NCBI GenBank assembly: GCA_028571685.1
Contig: CM053143.1
Location: 140,588,829-140,652,828, forward strand
DNA length: 64,000 nucleotides
Direction of reading: 5' to 3'
Source of the DNA: Heterohyrax brucei
Taxonomy: Eukaryota > Chordata > Mammalia > Hyracoidea > Procaviidae
Positions within the stretch are counted from its first letter, which is position 1, and every line of letters begins with the position of its first letter. Below are positions 32,940-44,195 of the stretch, one piece after another. Under the pieces are notes generated by a model. That model was given only the letters and a program-made list of their open reading frames with translations, made no database searches and was not told the origin of the DNA. The position numbers and the translations under genes are program-made.

Positions 32940-33892
32940 AGACACTCACAGTACATAGTTGGAGATAGGAGGAATATTTTCATACCTTTTTAGGTGTTCG
33001 TGGATACTCTTTTTTAATACTATATCTAAACGCTGTAAGTGATAATTTCTTAAACGCAAGCTACAGTATAGAATTTGAAATTGTATCAAGGAACTTTTCA
33101 TACTCTTGCATTAAAATTCACTGGTCTGCCTTGTATTTTGGATGGATCCTTTGCCTATGCCTGCTTTGTAATGCATTATTCATTTGGAAAATATTGTTTC
33201 AAATCTTCCAAATATTAACATACTTCATTACGAAAGGCAAAAAAATAAAAATCATATTTGTTAATGTCACCACTGATCTCATCAGAAAAGTTTTTATGTA
33301 CAGAAAATCTGGCAGTAGCAGATATAAGTTTTCAAAAATCTGAATTTTTGCTTAAAAGCCAGAATTTTATCATCAACAACCAATGTCAATTGTTTTCCTC
33401 AAAGGGACAGGCTTGCTTTGCTCATTTGGGAGAAAATGTTTGCCAAATATCCAAATCTTAATAATAATTTGCAGTTTCTTTGTCTTTTTTTTTTTGAGTA
33501 AAAGTTATATTGCATAAGAAAACCAATTAGCTCAGCTCACAACTCCAACCATTGGACAAGTGCTTTTCCTACAAATAACCTTTGTACTTTCAGATACAAT
33601 AGAAGTACTTAATGTTGTGACATAGAACATTAAAACTTTATCACATATAATATTAAAAGACGTTTATTTAAGGGTTGAGGTTTAATAAGGTATTTTTTAT
33701 TGCCTTGTTAAGGATATTTTTATGTGAAACTGCCCCTCCCCCCATAACTAAGCATACTCAGGATAATGGTAAAGAGCACAACGGTTACTAGTACAGTTGG
33801 GAGCCACTGCATTTATCTGTGTTAAGGTATCAGCAATTTTACCCAGCATTGCTTTTGTTCTATTAGTACAAATGTCAACACAGCAAAAAAGG
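32940..33892. other. Intron, no gene or recognised repeat
   Basis: AT-rich unique sequence; poly-T near 33484. Confidence 0.5.
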
Positions 33893-34250
33893 CAGAGAAT
33901 GTCTTGGTGTCATTAGCTACTGTGGAGTTTGTTCCACCTTGTAACAACCCTTTGTACAGCGGAACGAAACGCTGCCTGGCCCTCTGCCGTTCCCCTAGTT
34001 ACTGCTATGCTTGAGCCCGTTGTTGCCGCCGCAGTGGGAATTCATTTCACTGAGGGTCTTTTTTTATCCCCTGACCTTCTACTTTAACCAACCGTGATGT
34101 TCTTCAGGAACTGATCCCTCATGGTAACATGTCCAAAACACCTGAGACAAAGTCTCACTGTCCTTGTTTCTAGGTAACATTGTGACCATACTTCTCCCAC
34201 AACAGGGCTTGTTCATTTTTTGGGTAGTCCACGGATTATGTATTATTGTA
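33893..34250 (-). mobile_element. RTE-type LINE 3' fragment
   Basis: Antisense blocks TTGTTGCCGCCGCAGTGGG, CTTCTACTTTAACCAACCGTG and GTAACATGTCCAAAACACC. They match the same region at 36650-36770. The tail lies at 33895-33960. Confidence 0.8.
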
Positions 34251-34380
34251 TTTTTCTTGTAATACTAAGAAGTTTTGAGTATTACTATACAAATACTTTC
34301 GATCTCTTGGACCTCCTGAAAGGGTCTTTGGGAACTCAGAGTTTTCCAGATTGCCCTGAAAACCACTATCTTGTGTTATT

Positions 34381-34532
34381 ATTGGGAGTCCTAGTGGGGC
34401 AGTGGTTGCAAGCTCCCATCTATAGAAAACATTGGAAGTTCACATCTACCAGTTGCTCCCTGGAAACTGTGGAGCCGTTCAACTCTGTCCTACAGGTCAC
34501 TATGAGTCAGAATCAACTTGACAGCCTCAGGT
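34381..34532 (+). repeat. AfroSINE
   Basis: GGGAGTCCTAGTGGGGCAGTG at the head and TATGAGTCAGAATCAACTTG at the tail. Diverged middle. Confidence 0.9.
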
Positions 34533-34544
34533 TATTACTGTTGT

Positions 34545-35015
34545 AGTGATTTGCCACAAACTTAGTGGTTTAAAACAGAACAGATCTATAATCTTACATC
34601 TCTGAATGCCAGAGACCTGATACAAATCTCATTGGGTTAAACACCACTGTGTTGACGGGGCTGCGTTCCTTTCTGGAGGCTCTATGGGAGAATGCGTTCT
34701 TTTTTGCCTTTCCCCTCTTCAAGATGTGCCTGCATTCCTTGGCTTGTGGCCATTTTTCTCATCTTCAAGCCAGAAACATTGCATCTCTCTGTCCCTTCTT
34801 CATCACTGCAGCTGTCTCTGAAATAGCTGGGGAAAGTCCTTTGCTTTTAAGGACTCATTAGTATGGGCTCATCTAGATAATATAGAATAACCTCCCCATT
34901 TTAAGATCTCTAACATCAATCACATATGTAAAGTCCCTTAAGCCATGTGAAGTAACATGCTCACAAGTACCAAAGACTAGGACCTGAACCTCTTTGGGGA
35001 TCATTATTCAGCCTG
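34545..35015 (-). mobile_element. MaLR (MLT1-like) LTR
   Basis: Antisense TTTGCCACAAACTTAGTGG, GGCTGCGTTCCTTTCTGGAGG, CATTCCTTGGCTTGTGGCC and GATCATTATTCAGCCTGTC at the far end. Same type as the outer LTR at 19268-20585. Confidence 0.7.
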
Positions 35016-35256
35016 TCAGCACTCTCACTAAGTGAGCCTTAAGTATATGTTGAAGGAATAAAGGAAGGATCTTGCCCCATTGTTCCCTTCTGAGGACTTT
35101 GTCCTTCACTAATATTGCACACTGATTGTTTAAAACTCAGTGGAGGTGCCATCACTTCCAGATGTTTCTCTACTGTGTTTCCAAGGTACACGATACCTAC
35201 CCCCACTAAAGCATCCATTTACTGCATTTACAGTTGTTCCCTCTATACCTACTGCT

Positions 35257-35403
35257 GTAGTTTTTAAGAGTTTGGCTGCTCACTGAAAGACTCACAGTTC
35301 AAATCCACCAGGTACTCCTTGAAAACCCCATGGGGTAGTTCTGCTCTGTCCTGTAGGGTCACTAGGAAGAAGAATCGAATTCAGGGCACTGGGTTTGGTT
35401 TTT
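35257..35403 (+). repeat. AfroSINE, decayed head
   Basis: CAGTTCAAATCCACCAGGTAC and GTAGTTCTGCTCTGTCCTG are clear; the first 30 bp are weak. Tail GGGCACTGGGTTTGGTTTTT. Confidence 0.88.
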
Positions 35404-35429
35404 GTGTGTTAGCTCCTCCCCCCACTCAC

Positions 35430-35520
35430 CTGTCACATCCATGAATCTTGTGTCTTCTCTCTGTTCTTGGTACATAGTGCCTGACAGATAGATAGTGTGC
35501 ACACAATGAGCACTTGTCGG
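35430..35520 (+). repeat. L2 3' end fragment
   Basis: TGGTACATAGTGCCTGACAGA and ACAATGAGCACTTGTCGG are in the order of the L2/ancient LINE tail. Confidence 0.5.
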
Positions 35521-36321
35521 CAATTGCACTAGTACAGAAATGAATCCCCCTTACACACATCAGCTTGGTGTTTGCCTTTGCCGGGTATGTAAAGAAGCAT
35601 CTTACCCTAGAGAAACAAAGTGACTTTAATTATGGAATTTAAACTTAGTGGCAAATCTTCTTGCTTGCAGTACTGTTTTAGGCAGAAAGGCCTCAGGCAC
35701 TCCCCCAGTCTTCCCCTGGCTAGAGGCCAGATGCTTGCACACTCTGCAGCTGGGCTGAGGCTTAGAGGAGTTGCTGAAGTGGGTCCTGCACAGCGATTTA
35801 GAGTGGCTTAGAGTTTCCCTGAGTGTCAGCAGACTGTGCACCACACAGAGGCAGGTGTGGAGCCAGCCCGCCTGTGCTGTGGCCGCATGGAGAATCACCC
35901 ATCTGCTTCTCGTGCCTGCAGAGGCAGCCAGCATGGAAACTGACTCTGACTTTGTAGAGGTGTCTTAATGCAACCCAAGAGTCAGCTTTCCTAAAGACAA
36001 CATACATTTTAAAGAGGGCCTTTTGTATGGAGTTTCTAGGGAGTCATTCAAAAATAACAGAGTCGGCCACTCTAGACACAATTCTAGTCTTCCACCTCCT
36101 ACTAGTAGGCCCATTTATATCACAATGAATGGGAAATTTAATCCCAGGTACTTCATAAAGAAGCCCTTTTTTGGCTTCTGTTCTGGTTTTCTATGTGTGT
36201 CCTTTTTTAATAGCAATGTTTAATAATGTTTATATTGCCTTTGACCTTTCACTAACTGTGGTAGTTAAGTTCCAAAGTGTGGTTTCAAACTGAGCCTCCT
36301 AGGCTGCCTTTCCCTCCTTCA
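35521..36321. other. Intron, no gene recognised
   Basis: Unique, moderately GC-rich. Overlapping ORFs on both strands (35620-36007) show no domains and no splice-site pairing. Confidence 0.5.
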
Positions 36322-36452
36322 GGGCTCTGGCTGCTGACCCAAGAGTTGGCAATTCAAATGCACCAGCTGCTCTTTGGGAACCCTCGGGGGCAGTTCTGTT
36401 CTGTCTTGTAGGGTTAGTGTGAGTCAGCATTGACTAGACGGCGGTGGGTTTC
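36322..36452 (+). repeat. AfroSINE, 5'-truncated
   Basis: GGGCTCTGGCTGCTGACCCAA, GGCAGTTCTGTTCTGTCTTG, tail TTGACTAGACGGCGGTGGG. Confidence 0.88.
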
Positions 36453-36551
36453 TCCCTCCTTTGAGGAGACATCTCATTCCCTTACCCACCATGGTAATCA
36501 GGTCAGCTGGGTGAGAAAGGAGCTCAGGGAGTTGTGGATGGTAGTAGTAAT

Positions 36552-37228
36552 AATTATTATTATTGCTCTTACGTGCCTCTGAATCACTTCCAACTCGTTG
36601 CAGCTCTGTGTACAAAGAAACTCTGCACCATGCTTACAATCTTTGCTGTGTCTGAGCCCGTTGTTGCAGCCACTGTGTCAGTCCATCCCAGTGAGGGACT
36701 CCGCCTCTTTATCACTGTCCTTCTACTTTACCAAGCATGATGTCCTTCTCCTGATAACATGTCCAAAGTCCTTGAGACAGAGTTTTGCCATCCTCACTTG
36801 TAAGGAACATTCTGGCTGTACCTGTTCCAAAACAGATGTGTTGGTTTTTCTGGCAATCCATGGATCCATGGGTATATTTAGTATTCTTGGCCAACACAGT
36901 AATTCAAAGACATGCGTTTTTCTTTGGTCTTCCTTTTGTACTGTTCAGCTTTCCTGTGCGTGTGAGACAATTGAAAATACCATAGCTTGGGTCAGGCGTA
37001 GAACTCAAAGCGACGTCTTTGCTTTTTAACACCTTTTTAAAGAGATCTTTTTGCAGCAGATCAGCCCATTGCAAGGCCTTTGACTTTTTGACTGCTACGT
37101 CTATGGGCACTGTTTGTAGATATGAGTAAAATGAAGTCCTTCACAGCTTCAGTATTTTCTCTGTCTGTCATGTTGTCACGTCCTGGCCCATTTGTAAGGA
37201 TAGTAGCAGTAATAATAGTCAATGTCCA
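36552..37228 (-). mobile_element. RTE-type LINE, 3' part (about 680 bp)
   Basis: The best RTE 3' copy here. Minus-strand translation near 36712-36740 ends CYQEKDIMLGKVEGQ, the C-terminal block of RTE ORF2. The 36904-37110 frame gives MPIDVAVKKSKALQWADLLQK from further upstream in the protein. The 3' tail at 36552-36610 reads ACTCGTTGCAGCTCTG in antisense. Stops break the frame; inactive. Confidence 0.87.
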
Positions 37229-37535
37229 CTGGGCACTGTGCTATGTGACTGTTTTTATCCAACTGACGGATGTTTTATTTTATTTTGTAAGTATTTCATT
37301 GGGCTTTAACTGAAGTTTACAATCCAGGTCAGCTGGTTGTACAAAAACTTACACACATATTGCTGTGTAACTCTAGCTGTTTTCCTCACACTGTGACAGC
37401 ACATGCCTCCTTTCCACTCTATATTTACTGTATATGTGGCTAGCTTCTACTGTTTAACCTTCAGAACAACCTTATGAGGTCTAAATTATTATTATAAGTC
37501 CCCAAGTACAAGGTAAAGTATTTCTCCCAAACTGT
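37229..37535 (-). repeat. MIR interrupted by an old L1 3' end
   Basis: Antisense MIR text GGGCACTGTGCTATGTGAC (37220) and CAACCTTATGAGGTCTAAATT (37468) is separated by L1 text at 37267-37440. Confidence 0.5.
37267..37440 (-). mobile_element. Old L1 LINE 3' end
   Basis: TTTATTTTATTTTGTAAGT precedes TTTACAATCCAGGTCAGCTGG, similar to the start of the L1 copy at 58530. Diverged. Confidence 0.5.
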
Positions 37536-37539
37536 TGCT

Positions 37540-37719
37540 GTATGTACTATTGAATCAATTCCAGCTGGTAACGATTCTCTATGAAAGATTGGAAGGGTTT
37601 CCGGGGCTCTAAGCTTTTCGAGAACAGATTCCTTTCTCCTGCAGAGCTGATGGGTGGATTCCAACTGCCAGCCTTCCGTTAGCTGGCAAGTGCTCATGCA
37701 TTGTGCCACCGGGGCTCTT
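37540..37719 (-). repeat. AfroSINE, long form
   Basis: TTGAATCAATTCCAGCTGG, then CAGATTCCTTTCTCCTGCAG and TGTGCCACCGGGGCTC. Includes the additional middle block of the long form. Confidence 0.85.
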
Positions 37720-37894
37720 TTCTCCTAAACCAGCCATCAGACAGGAGGGAGTAGCCTTATATTTAAGTCCTACAAAAGCTTCTTCTTTGCAGGGAACTTT
37801 CTCAATTACTTTAAACCACAAAGTAGTTCAAACAGTTGTCCTGATAGTATGAAAACAGGTGTCTAGTTTGGAATTGCCTAATATTCAGGCATTT

Positions 37895-38045
37895 GTGGTA
37901 CTATTCCTGTTTTATAGATGAAGAAACTGAGGCTTAGAGAAGTTCAATAACTAGCCCAAGGTCACATACTTAGTAAGTAGTAAAGTCAGGATTCAGGCCC
38001 AGCCACATGACTTCGACATCTTCATTCGTAATCCTTCTCAGATTC
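37895..38045 (-). repeat. MIR SINE
   Basis: TTTTATAGATGAAGAAACTGA, AACTAGCCCAAGGTCACATAC and AGTCAGGATTCAGGCCCAG are the antisense core of MIR. Confidence 0.92.
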
Positions 38046-38459
38046 TGTGGCTTGCCGTTTAAAAGGCTTCTATCCAGCAGGTTGCTTTTCTTTTCCTTCC
38101 TTCTTGTTAAAGTTTCATCCTAATGGCAGAGATCAGAAAGTGAGTGAACATCTAACCTGGCCATGCTTTCATGGATAGCACTAGGGAGGTCTAGCTCACC
38201 CAGCACTGAGTTTCCTCTTCTCCATCCTTGCCATTGGACCACCCTGCCCTCTTCTGGCACTGAGGGGAAGTTTGTTGCTTCCCTTACCTTGGCTGACGCC
38301 TCTGGCTCTGAGGAGCTCTTCCTCACACTGATCCCTGGGGCTTTCACAGTCTGACAGAAAAGAGACCAAAGTGCTGCCTGGATTTGTTCATTAATAGCTT
38401 GTCTTTCTTCCTTCTTTACTTCCTTTGTGCTTCTTTGCTTCCCTCATTCCCTTCAACAA
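38046..38459. other. Intron, no gene recognised
   Basis: Unique sequence; ORFs 38120-38354 on both strands have no domain. Confidence 0.5.
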
Positions 38460-38519
38460 ACAGTTTATTTTACAATAATTTTATATTTACAAAAAGTGAG
38501 AAAGATAGTACAGTGACCA

Positions 38520-38682
38520 AAAAACAAAACCTACTGCTGTCAAGTCAATTCTGACTCATAGTGACCTTGTAGGACAGAGTAGGACTGCCCTATAGGGTTT
38601 TTGGAGGGTGCCTGGTGGGTTCAGACTGCCAGCTTTCTGGTTAGCAGTCATAGCTCTTAACCATGGCACCACCAGGGTTCCC
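38520..38682 (-). repeat. AfroSINE in the old L1
   Basis: AAACCTACTGCTGTCAAGTC to CACCACCAGGGTTCCC. Full length. Confidence 0.94.
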
Positions 38683-39134
38683 ACGGTACTGAGACTTGCT
38701 GTGGACCCCTAATTTGCATAGTTAAATTTTTACCATTCCATGGTACATGTGCCAGCCCTAAGAAACCAACATTGGTACGTTACTGTGAACTATTAACTCT
38801 AGACTTCATTTAGTTCTCACTAGTGTTTTCCCCATTCTGCTTCTAGGATCCCACCCAAGATTCCGTCTTACATCCTTTCAACAGTCTCCTTAGTCTCATC
38901 TAGTATGTGACAGTTTTCCAGTCTTCCCTTGTTTTTCATAACCTTGACAGTTTTGAGGAAAAGAGGTCAAGTATTTTGTAGCATGTCTCTCAAATGGAGG
39001 TTGTGTGATGTTTTTCTTAGAGTGAGGTGATGGATTTATGGGTGGAATACCACCAAAGTGAAGTGCATTCCTAAACCACGTCACATTGGGGCCAGGTGAC
39101 ATTAATATCACTTATCCCTGGTGATGTTAACCTT

Positions 39135-40628
39135 TTTTTTTCTTATGAATGAGTGAAAATGCACATTCCCGTATGAATTTGCATGCCCACCTGTATGCAG
39201 CTTCCACTGCTCTCCCTGCCCGGTGACAGCACATTCTTCCTCTCTGCTCCATACATGACTTATCCTCCCAACAGTCTCCTTTCCCGTCGTCTCCACCCAC
39301 TCCTCTTCTTCCAGCCAGAGGTCAGCAGAGTGATATTCTATAGATGCATAGAACCATAAAATTACCACAGGATATGGTCACTCTGTGTCGCCAAGTCCAA
39401 TCCATTCCTGTCCAAAGAGTGGACCTTTGTTATGATTTATGGACAAGGAGAGCATCAGGGCCAGAGACCATGCTCCCAGGAACCCTGAAGCTGCTGAACC
39501 ATCAATGCGGCCTTTTAGTGGAGATCTCAGGGTACACCCCTTTTTATTCTTGTATTCCTAGTGAGACTCAACTTTGTGAACTCCATCACATCTATCACTG
39601 GTGGTGGCCAGGCACCATCCGGTTCTTCTGGTCCCAAGTTGATGTAGGCACCCAGTCATGTGAGTCTCTCTGTCTTCTGGGTTGTCTTTCCCCTATGTCA
39701 TTTTGGTCCTCGGTCAGCATCCGCTCCTGCTGAGTTGGGACCGTTTGCTGTGCCCTCGGATGGCAGCTTGGCAGCTTTTAAGACCCCACACGCCACTCAC
39801 CAATGTGGGGTGCAGAGAGCTCTCTTAGCAAAATGCTAGTTGTGCCAATTGGCCTCAATTTTGCCTAAGGGCATGATCCCCTGCGCCCTGCCCCAGCTAC
39901 TCTGTCCTTGCAATATTGGGTTAAGATGGAAGGAGTACTCAAGTTAGGTTGAAGTCCACTTAATATTGTTCTTGTTTCTCATGTGTGCTGTCCCCGATTT
40001 CACCCAACCAGATTTCTACCATCTAATCTAAACTCTCCCACCCTCACCCTCCCTCTGTCCCCTCCTTTGCGGCTGTCAAAGAGTCTTTTCTTCTATGCAT
40101 AAGTTTGTTTTTGGTATCTTATTGTAGGGGTCTCATACAATATTTGTCCTTTTGTCGCTGACCACTTTCACTCAACGTAATGTCTTCCAGTTGAAACTAG
40201 GTTACCAGGTGTTTCCTGAAATCATCGTTGTTCTTTATTATTGCATAGTGCTCCATTGAATATATATACCATGGTTTACCTATCCATTCCTCTGTTGTTG
40301 GGCATCTGGGTTGATTTCATCTTTTTGGTATGGTAGACTGTGCTGCGATAAACATTCTTGTGCATGTATCCATTGGTGTGAATGGCCTTGATTCTGTAGA
40401 ATATATTCCGAGTAGTGGAATTACTGGGTCAAATGGAATATCTATATCCATTTTTTTAAGGAAGCACCAGATTGCTTTCCAAAGAGGCTGGACCATTTTG
40501 CAACCCCACCAACAGTGTAGGAGAGTTCTGCTTTCTCCATAGCCTCTCCAGCATTTTTTGTTTTGTGTTTTTTGGACCATGGCCAACCTTGTTGGGGTGA
40601 GATGGTATCTCATTGTAGTTTTGATTTG
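39135..40628 (-). mobile_element. Young-looking L1 LINE 3' end with perfect target duplication (copy C)
   Basis: About 1.5 kb of 3' UTR and ORF2 C-terminus. The flanking duplication TGGTGATGTTAACCTT (39119-39134 and 40629-40644) is perfect over 16 bp. The poly-A tail is the T run at 39133-39141. 5'-truncated in ORF2. Confidence 0.93.
40317..40613 (-). pseudogene. L1 ORF2 C-terminal fragment (copy C)
   Basis: Open for 98 codons: [20 protein letters not shown], then the cysteine block CWRGYGESRTLLHCWWGC and FLKKMDIDIPFDPVIPLLGI. These are the conserved C-terminal motifs of L1 ORF2. The endonuclease and RT parts are missing, so it cannot act alone. Confidence 0.92.
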
Positions 40629-41274
40629 TGGTGATGTTAACCTTAATCACCTGACCAAAGTAACCCACTCCCTTTTCTTTGCTTACTCTGTTTTTGCAAT
40701 GAAGTCGCTGAATGCATTTCACATTCAAGGGGCTGGGGAATTAAGCTCCTCTTCCTGGCAGGGAGAATATTTACATAAGGTATAATTCTTTTTGGCTGGC
40801 AAGTAAGATATGTCTTTTCTCCTACATTTATTTATTCATTAACTTATTTATGTCAGTATGGATGCATGGATGATCATTGTTTACACTGAGTTATAATCCA
40901 GTGCTACTTTATTATTTTGCTACTCAGATTGTTCTACCTTTGACCATTAGGGTTTCCTTCAGTTATCTCCTGTGCTGTCTTGACATTATTTTGGTTTTTG
41001 AGTACTCCTTTAATTTATAACACTACAGGATCTAACAAGCCTACCCTGTGTTTTTCCCATATGCCTAGAATCATCATTTCTGTAAGAATTCCTGACTCTT
41101 AATTGGAGAATGGTATTAAAAACTAAGGTTTGGCTGATAATTTTGCTTGTTGCTACTGGAATATCACTATGTCTAGATTCTCTTCACGGACAGAGTTAGG
41201 AAGTATGCAGAAGCAACAGTCAAAACATCAAGTAACATACTGTATTGGGCAAATCTGTTGAATTTTAAAGGAAC

Positions 41275-41745
41275 TCTTTAAAGTTTTAAAAAGCAAAAAT
41301 GTCACTTTGAGGACTAAGGTGCATCTGACCCAAGCCATGGTAATTTCAGGTGCCTCATATGCATGGGAAAGCTGGACAATGTAAAGGGAAAACCAAAGAA
41401 AAACTGATGCACTTGAATTAGGGTGTTGAATAGGGGTATTGAATATACTATGGACTCTCTAGAAGAATAAGTACATGTTTCTTTGAGGAAGTACAGCCAG
41501 AGTACTTTGTCCCTCTTATTTTGGATGTGTTATCAGGAGGGACCACTAACTGGAGGCAAACATCATGCTTGGCCAAGTAGAGGGTCATCAGAAAAGGGAG
41601 AGACTCTCAATGAGACAAATGGATATAGCAGGCACAACAGTAGGCTCAAACAGCAGTGAGTGGGAGACTGGCACACCATTTCCTTCTGTTAGAATTTACT
41701 GGGAGTCATAACTGATTGGAGGGCACCTAGCCACAACAGGTACCA
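41275..41745 (+). mobile_element. RTE-type LINE 3' fragment
   Basis: GACCCAAGCCATGGTAATTTC, AAACATCATGCTTGGCCAAG and ACAACAGTAGGCTCAAACAG match the other RTE copies. The tail ends GGCACCTAGCCACAACAGG. Frame broken. Confidence 0.83.
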
Positions 41746-41929
41746 GCTCATGTTACACGTGTCTGTAATTATTTTTGCATCTAGTTATGTGTATTTATGA
41801 GCAATAATGAGATTATGATTTTCTGCTGTCTGCCCCCAATGGTAATGAGTAAAAAGTTAGAAGAAAATGAAATTGGACACCTTGAGAGAAATGAGACTTG
41901 AGAGCCCAATCATCTTCCAGTCATCGTGT

Positions 41930-42005
41930 CATTTTAGAGATGAAGAGATGCAAAGTGGTTACGAGACAAGTTAGAGGAACAGTCAGGATTGGACTCTGAC
42001 TTTTT
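41930..42005 (-). repeat. MIR SINE fragment (probable)
   Basis: CATTTTAGAGATGAAGAGATG and AACAGTCAGGATTGGACTCTG fit MIR core text in antisense. Confidence 0.55.
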
Positions 42006-43138
42006 GAAATGGAAAGTCTCTATTTCCACCTTAATCTCATGCCATTTTAAGACCGGTCAGTATTCTTGATTTTGTAGTCAACTCCATTATTTACATCCTG
42101 GATACATTAAAGAGATTTAGAATGCAATTTTAGTAATTGGTGTGTACAAATATTTCCCAACCAAGAGAAATAGGCTGAGTGTCACTAATAGGGGATTCTT
42201 ATCTAGCTTTACATCTCAGATCTGTGACTTCAAAAACGAAGCAATAATGGCCATGTGTTGGTTAGTGAATCTATACAAATAGCTATAATAATTATTTCAC
42301 CCTGTTTTACTTTTTATAATTATCCTTAAAAATTTCTTCTGCTCTCAGGCATAAACCCTAGAGCCCCTACAGAATAGATACTTTATGTATATGCCTGCTT
42401 TCTAGAAACAGGATATAAAGAACTGAAGGAAACTGCTTAATGTTTCCAAGGAGCCGGTGACAGAGCGAAACATTAAAACAAAAGCTGTAGCTTCCAAGGC
42501 TGTTCTTTTAACAGGTTAACCACATAGCTCCTTTCTTCTAAACTGCTTTTGGCAGCTTGTAAAGCCAAGAAAGAATACTTGAGGGTTTCTCTCAAAAGAC
42601 TCCTGAGGCTATAGGACAGTCCTAGAATGTCTTCAAATCTTTTGCACAACCCCCCACCCCTCACTACCTTTGAAGAGTGTATGTTTATACTTGGTAAGTC
42701 ATGTTTTGTCATCATGTAACAGTAAAACTTCTACTCTGTTCCTTTCATTTTTCCTTATCCATTCCAAAGTCTTAGCATTTTATTTTTGTGTGGAACATTG
42801 TGAACATCCAGTATTTTTAATGGAAGTAAATGTTAACAGCTGTTTCTCATGTACCAAACAATAGAATTGTGACCATTAGCCCTGAGATGAAGCATTCAGA
42901 TTTTTCCAGGTGTGGAAATGGCTTGAAGAGAGAAACTTGTTTTAGGTAGTCATCCCAATACTGAGCCATATTCAGGTACTTGCTGTCACCTTCATTTAGG
43001 AAGAGAGAGAGAATTTCTGTAGGTCCTTCTGTGTTGCCTTCTTAGCATAGCCTTTCTTATTTAAGATGGTGCATACTTTCTCTCACACACGCTGTGAAGT
43101 TCCACCTCCATTTCTTGTTTTATTTTTCCATAACAGTC
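42006..43138. other. Intron, no gene recognised
   Basis: AT-rich unique DNA; minus ORF 42473-42715 has no domain. Confidence 0.5.
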
Positions 43139-43284
43139 ATAGGAGGTACAGTGGTTAAGAAATCCACTGCTAAGCAAAGCTTGGCAGTTTGAATCCACTG
43201 GGGGCTCCTTGGGAACCCTGTGAGGCAGTTTCCTACAGGGTTGACTTGAGTCGGAATCAATTTGATGAGAACAGGTCTGGTTTT
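43139..43284 (+). repeat. AfroSINE
   Basis: TAGGAGGTACAGTGGTTAAG at the head and GAGTCGGAATCAATTTGATG at the tail. Slight internal deletion. Confidence 0.9.
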
Positions 43285-43289
43285 CTTAG

Positions 43290-43450
43290 CATACTATATA
43301 CTTATTTAGTTTTTTTTGTGTTTTTTTCCCAACTAGACTATAAGCTCCATTAGGACAGGGAATTTTTGTTGTTGTTGTTCACTGTTGTATCTCCAGACCT
43401 AGAATAGCACTTGGCATATAAACTTCTGAATAAGCATTTTTGTATCAATA
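43290..43450 (+). repeat. L2 LINE 3' end
   Basis: CTAGACTATAAGCTCCATTAG, GACAGGGAATTTTTG and TATCTCCAGACCTAGAATAGC are the conserved L2 tail. Confidence 0.9.
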
Positions 43451-43533
43451 ATGTGAAAGAGAGAAGTTGTGATGACTTTGAGTCTTCATTTTAATACAGA
43501 TCGTTGTGTCTTATAAGGTTATTCCATATTACA

Positions 43534-43653
43534 GGAGTCCTGTTGGCACAGTCTCTAAACATTTATCCACTAATCGAAAGGTCAGCAATTCAGATCCATT
43601 AGCCACTCCTCAGAAACCCTATGGGGTAGTTCTATTCTCTCCTTTAGGATCAC
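43534..43653 (+). repeat. AfroSINE, 5' part (split by an LTR)
   Basis: AGGAGTCCTGTTGGCACAG to CTCTCCTTTAGGATCAC. The remaining tail is at 44150-44195. Confidence 0.9.
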
Positions 43654-44149
43654 TGTCATGAGTTGAATTGTGTCTCCCCACGAAATGTATGTAGCAATTG
43701 GGCTAGGCCATGATTCCCAGTATTGTATAATACTCCTATATGCTATAATCCCTGCCTGTATGATGTTAATGAGGGTGGGTGGCAGATGGGTTGGTGGGGT
43801 AGGACTCGATGTATAACATTACATTGTGCCTTGAGACAATCTCTTGGGATATAAAGGAAAGGGAAGCAAGCAAACAGCTGGGGACTTCATACCACCCAGA
43901 GGGAGTTCTGGGAGTAGAGCATGTCCTTTGGAAAGGAGACACGGTGTCTGCTCCTCAGAAGCCCCCCCAGTGCAGGGAAACACTGATGACAATGACCTTC
44001 CTCCAGAGCCAACAGAGAAAGACTTCCCCTGGAGATGATACCCTGAATTTGGACTTGTAGCCTACAGGAATGTGACAGAATAAAATTTATCTTTTTGAAG
44101 TCATCCACTTGTACTATTTCTCTTAAAGTCACACTAGATGACTAAGACA
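43654..44149 (+). mobile_element. Complete solo LTR (MaLR-like) inserted in an AfroSINE
   Basis: TGTCATGAGTTGAATTGTGT to CTAGATGACTAAGACA, 496 bp, with AATAAA at about 44081 and TG/CA ends. Flanking ATCAC (43649) and GTTGC (44150) are both transitions of the SINE consensus GTCGC, which fits a 5-bp duplication containing a CpG. No internal region. Also contains the 43809-44060 ORF, a chance reading. Confidence 0.9.
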
Positions 44150-44195
44150 GTTGCTATGAGCAGGAATTGACTCAACAGCAACAAGTTTTTTTATT
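44150..44195 (+). repeat. AfroSINE 3' part (continuation of 43534-43653)
   Basis: GTTGCTATGAGCAGGAATTG then ACTCAACAGCAACAAG, completing the SINE interrupted by the LTR. Confidence 0.9.

Larger units (their letters stand above)
38460..41215 (-). mobile_element. Old L1 LINE split by a SINE and a younger L1
   Basis: Antisense text of an old L1 3' region can be followed across both insertions: TCTAGTATGTGACAGTTTTCC near 38900, GTGATGTTAACC at 39120, CACCTGACCAAAGTAACCC at 40650. It continues with TTATGTCAGTATGGATGCATG near 40850 and GAGAATGGTATTAAAAACTA at 41107. Heavily diverged, no ORF. Confidence 0.7.

Noticed and set aside
35620-36007. Overlapping ORFs on both strands in a GC-richer stretch, considered as an exon
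   Set aside because: No recognisable domain, no paired splice sites, and mirror ORFs on both strands suggest composition effects.
36598-37029. 143-codon + strand ORF
   Set aside because: It is the antisense of the RTE LINE 3' part at 36552-37228, whose real coding sense is minus.
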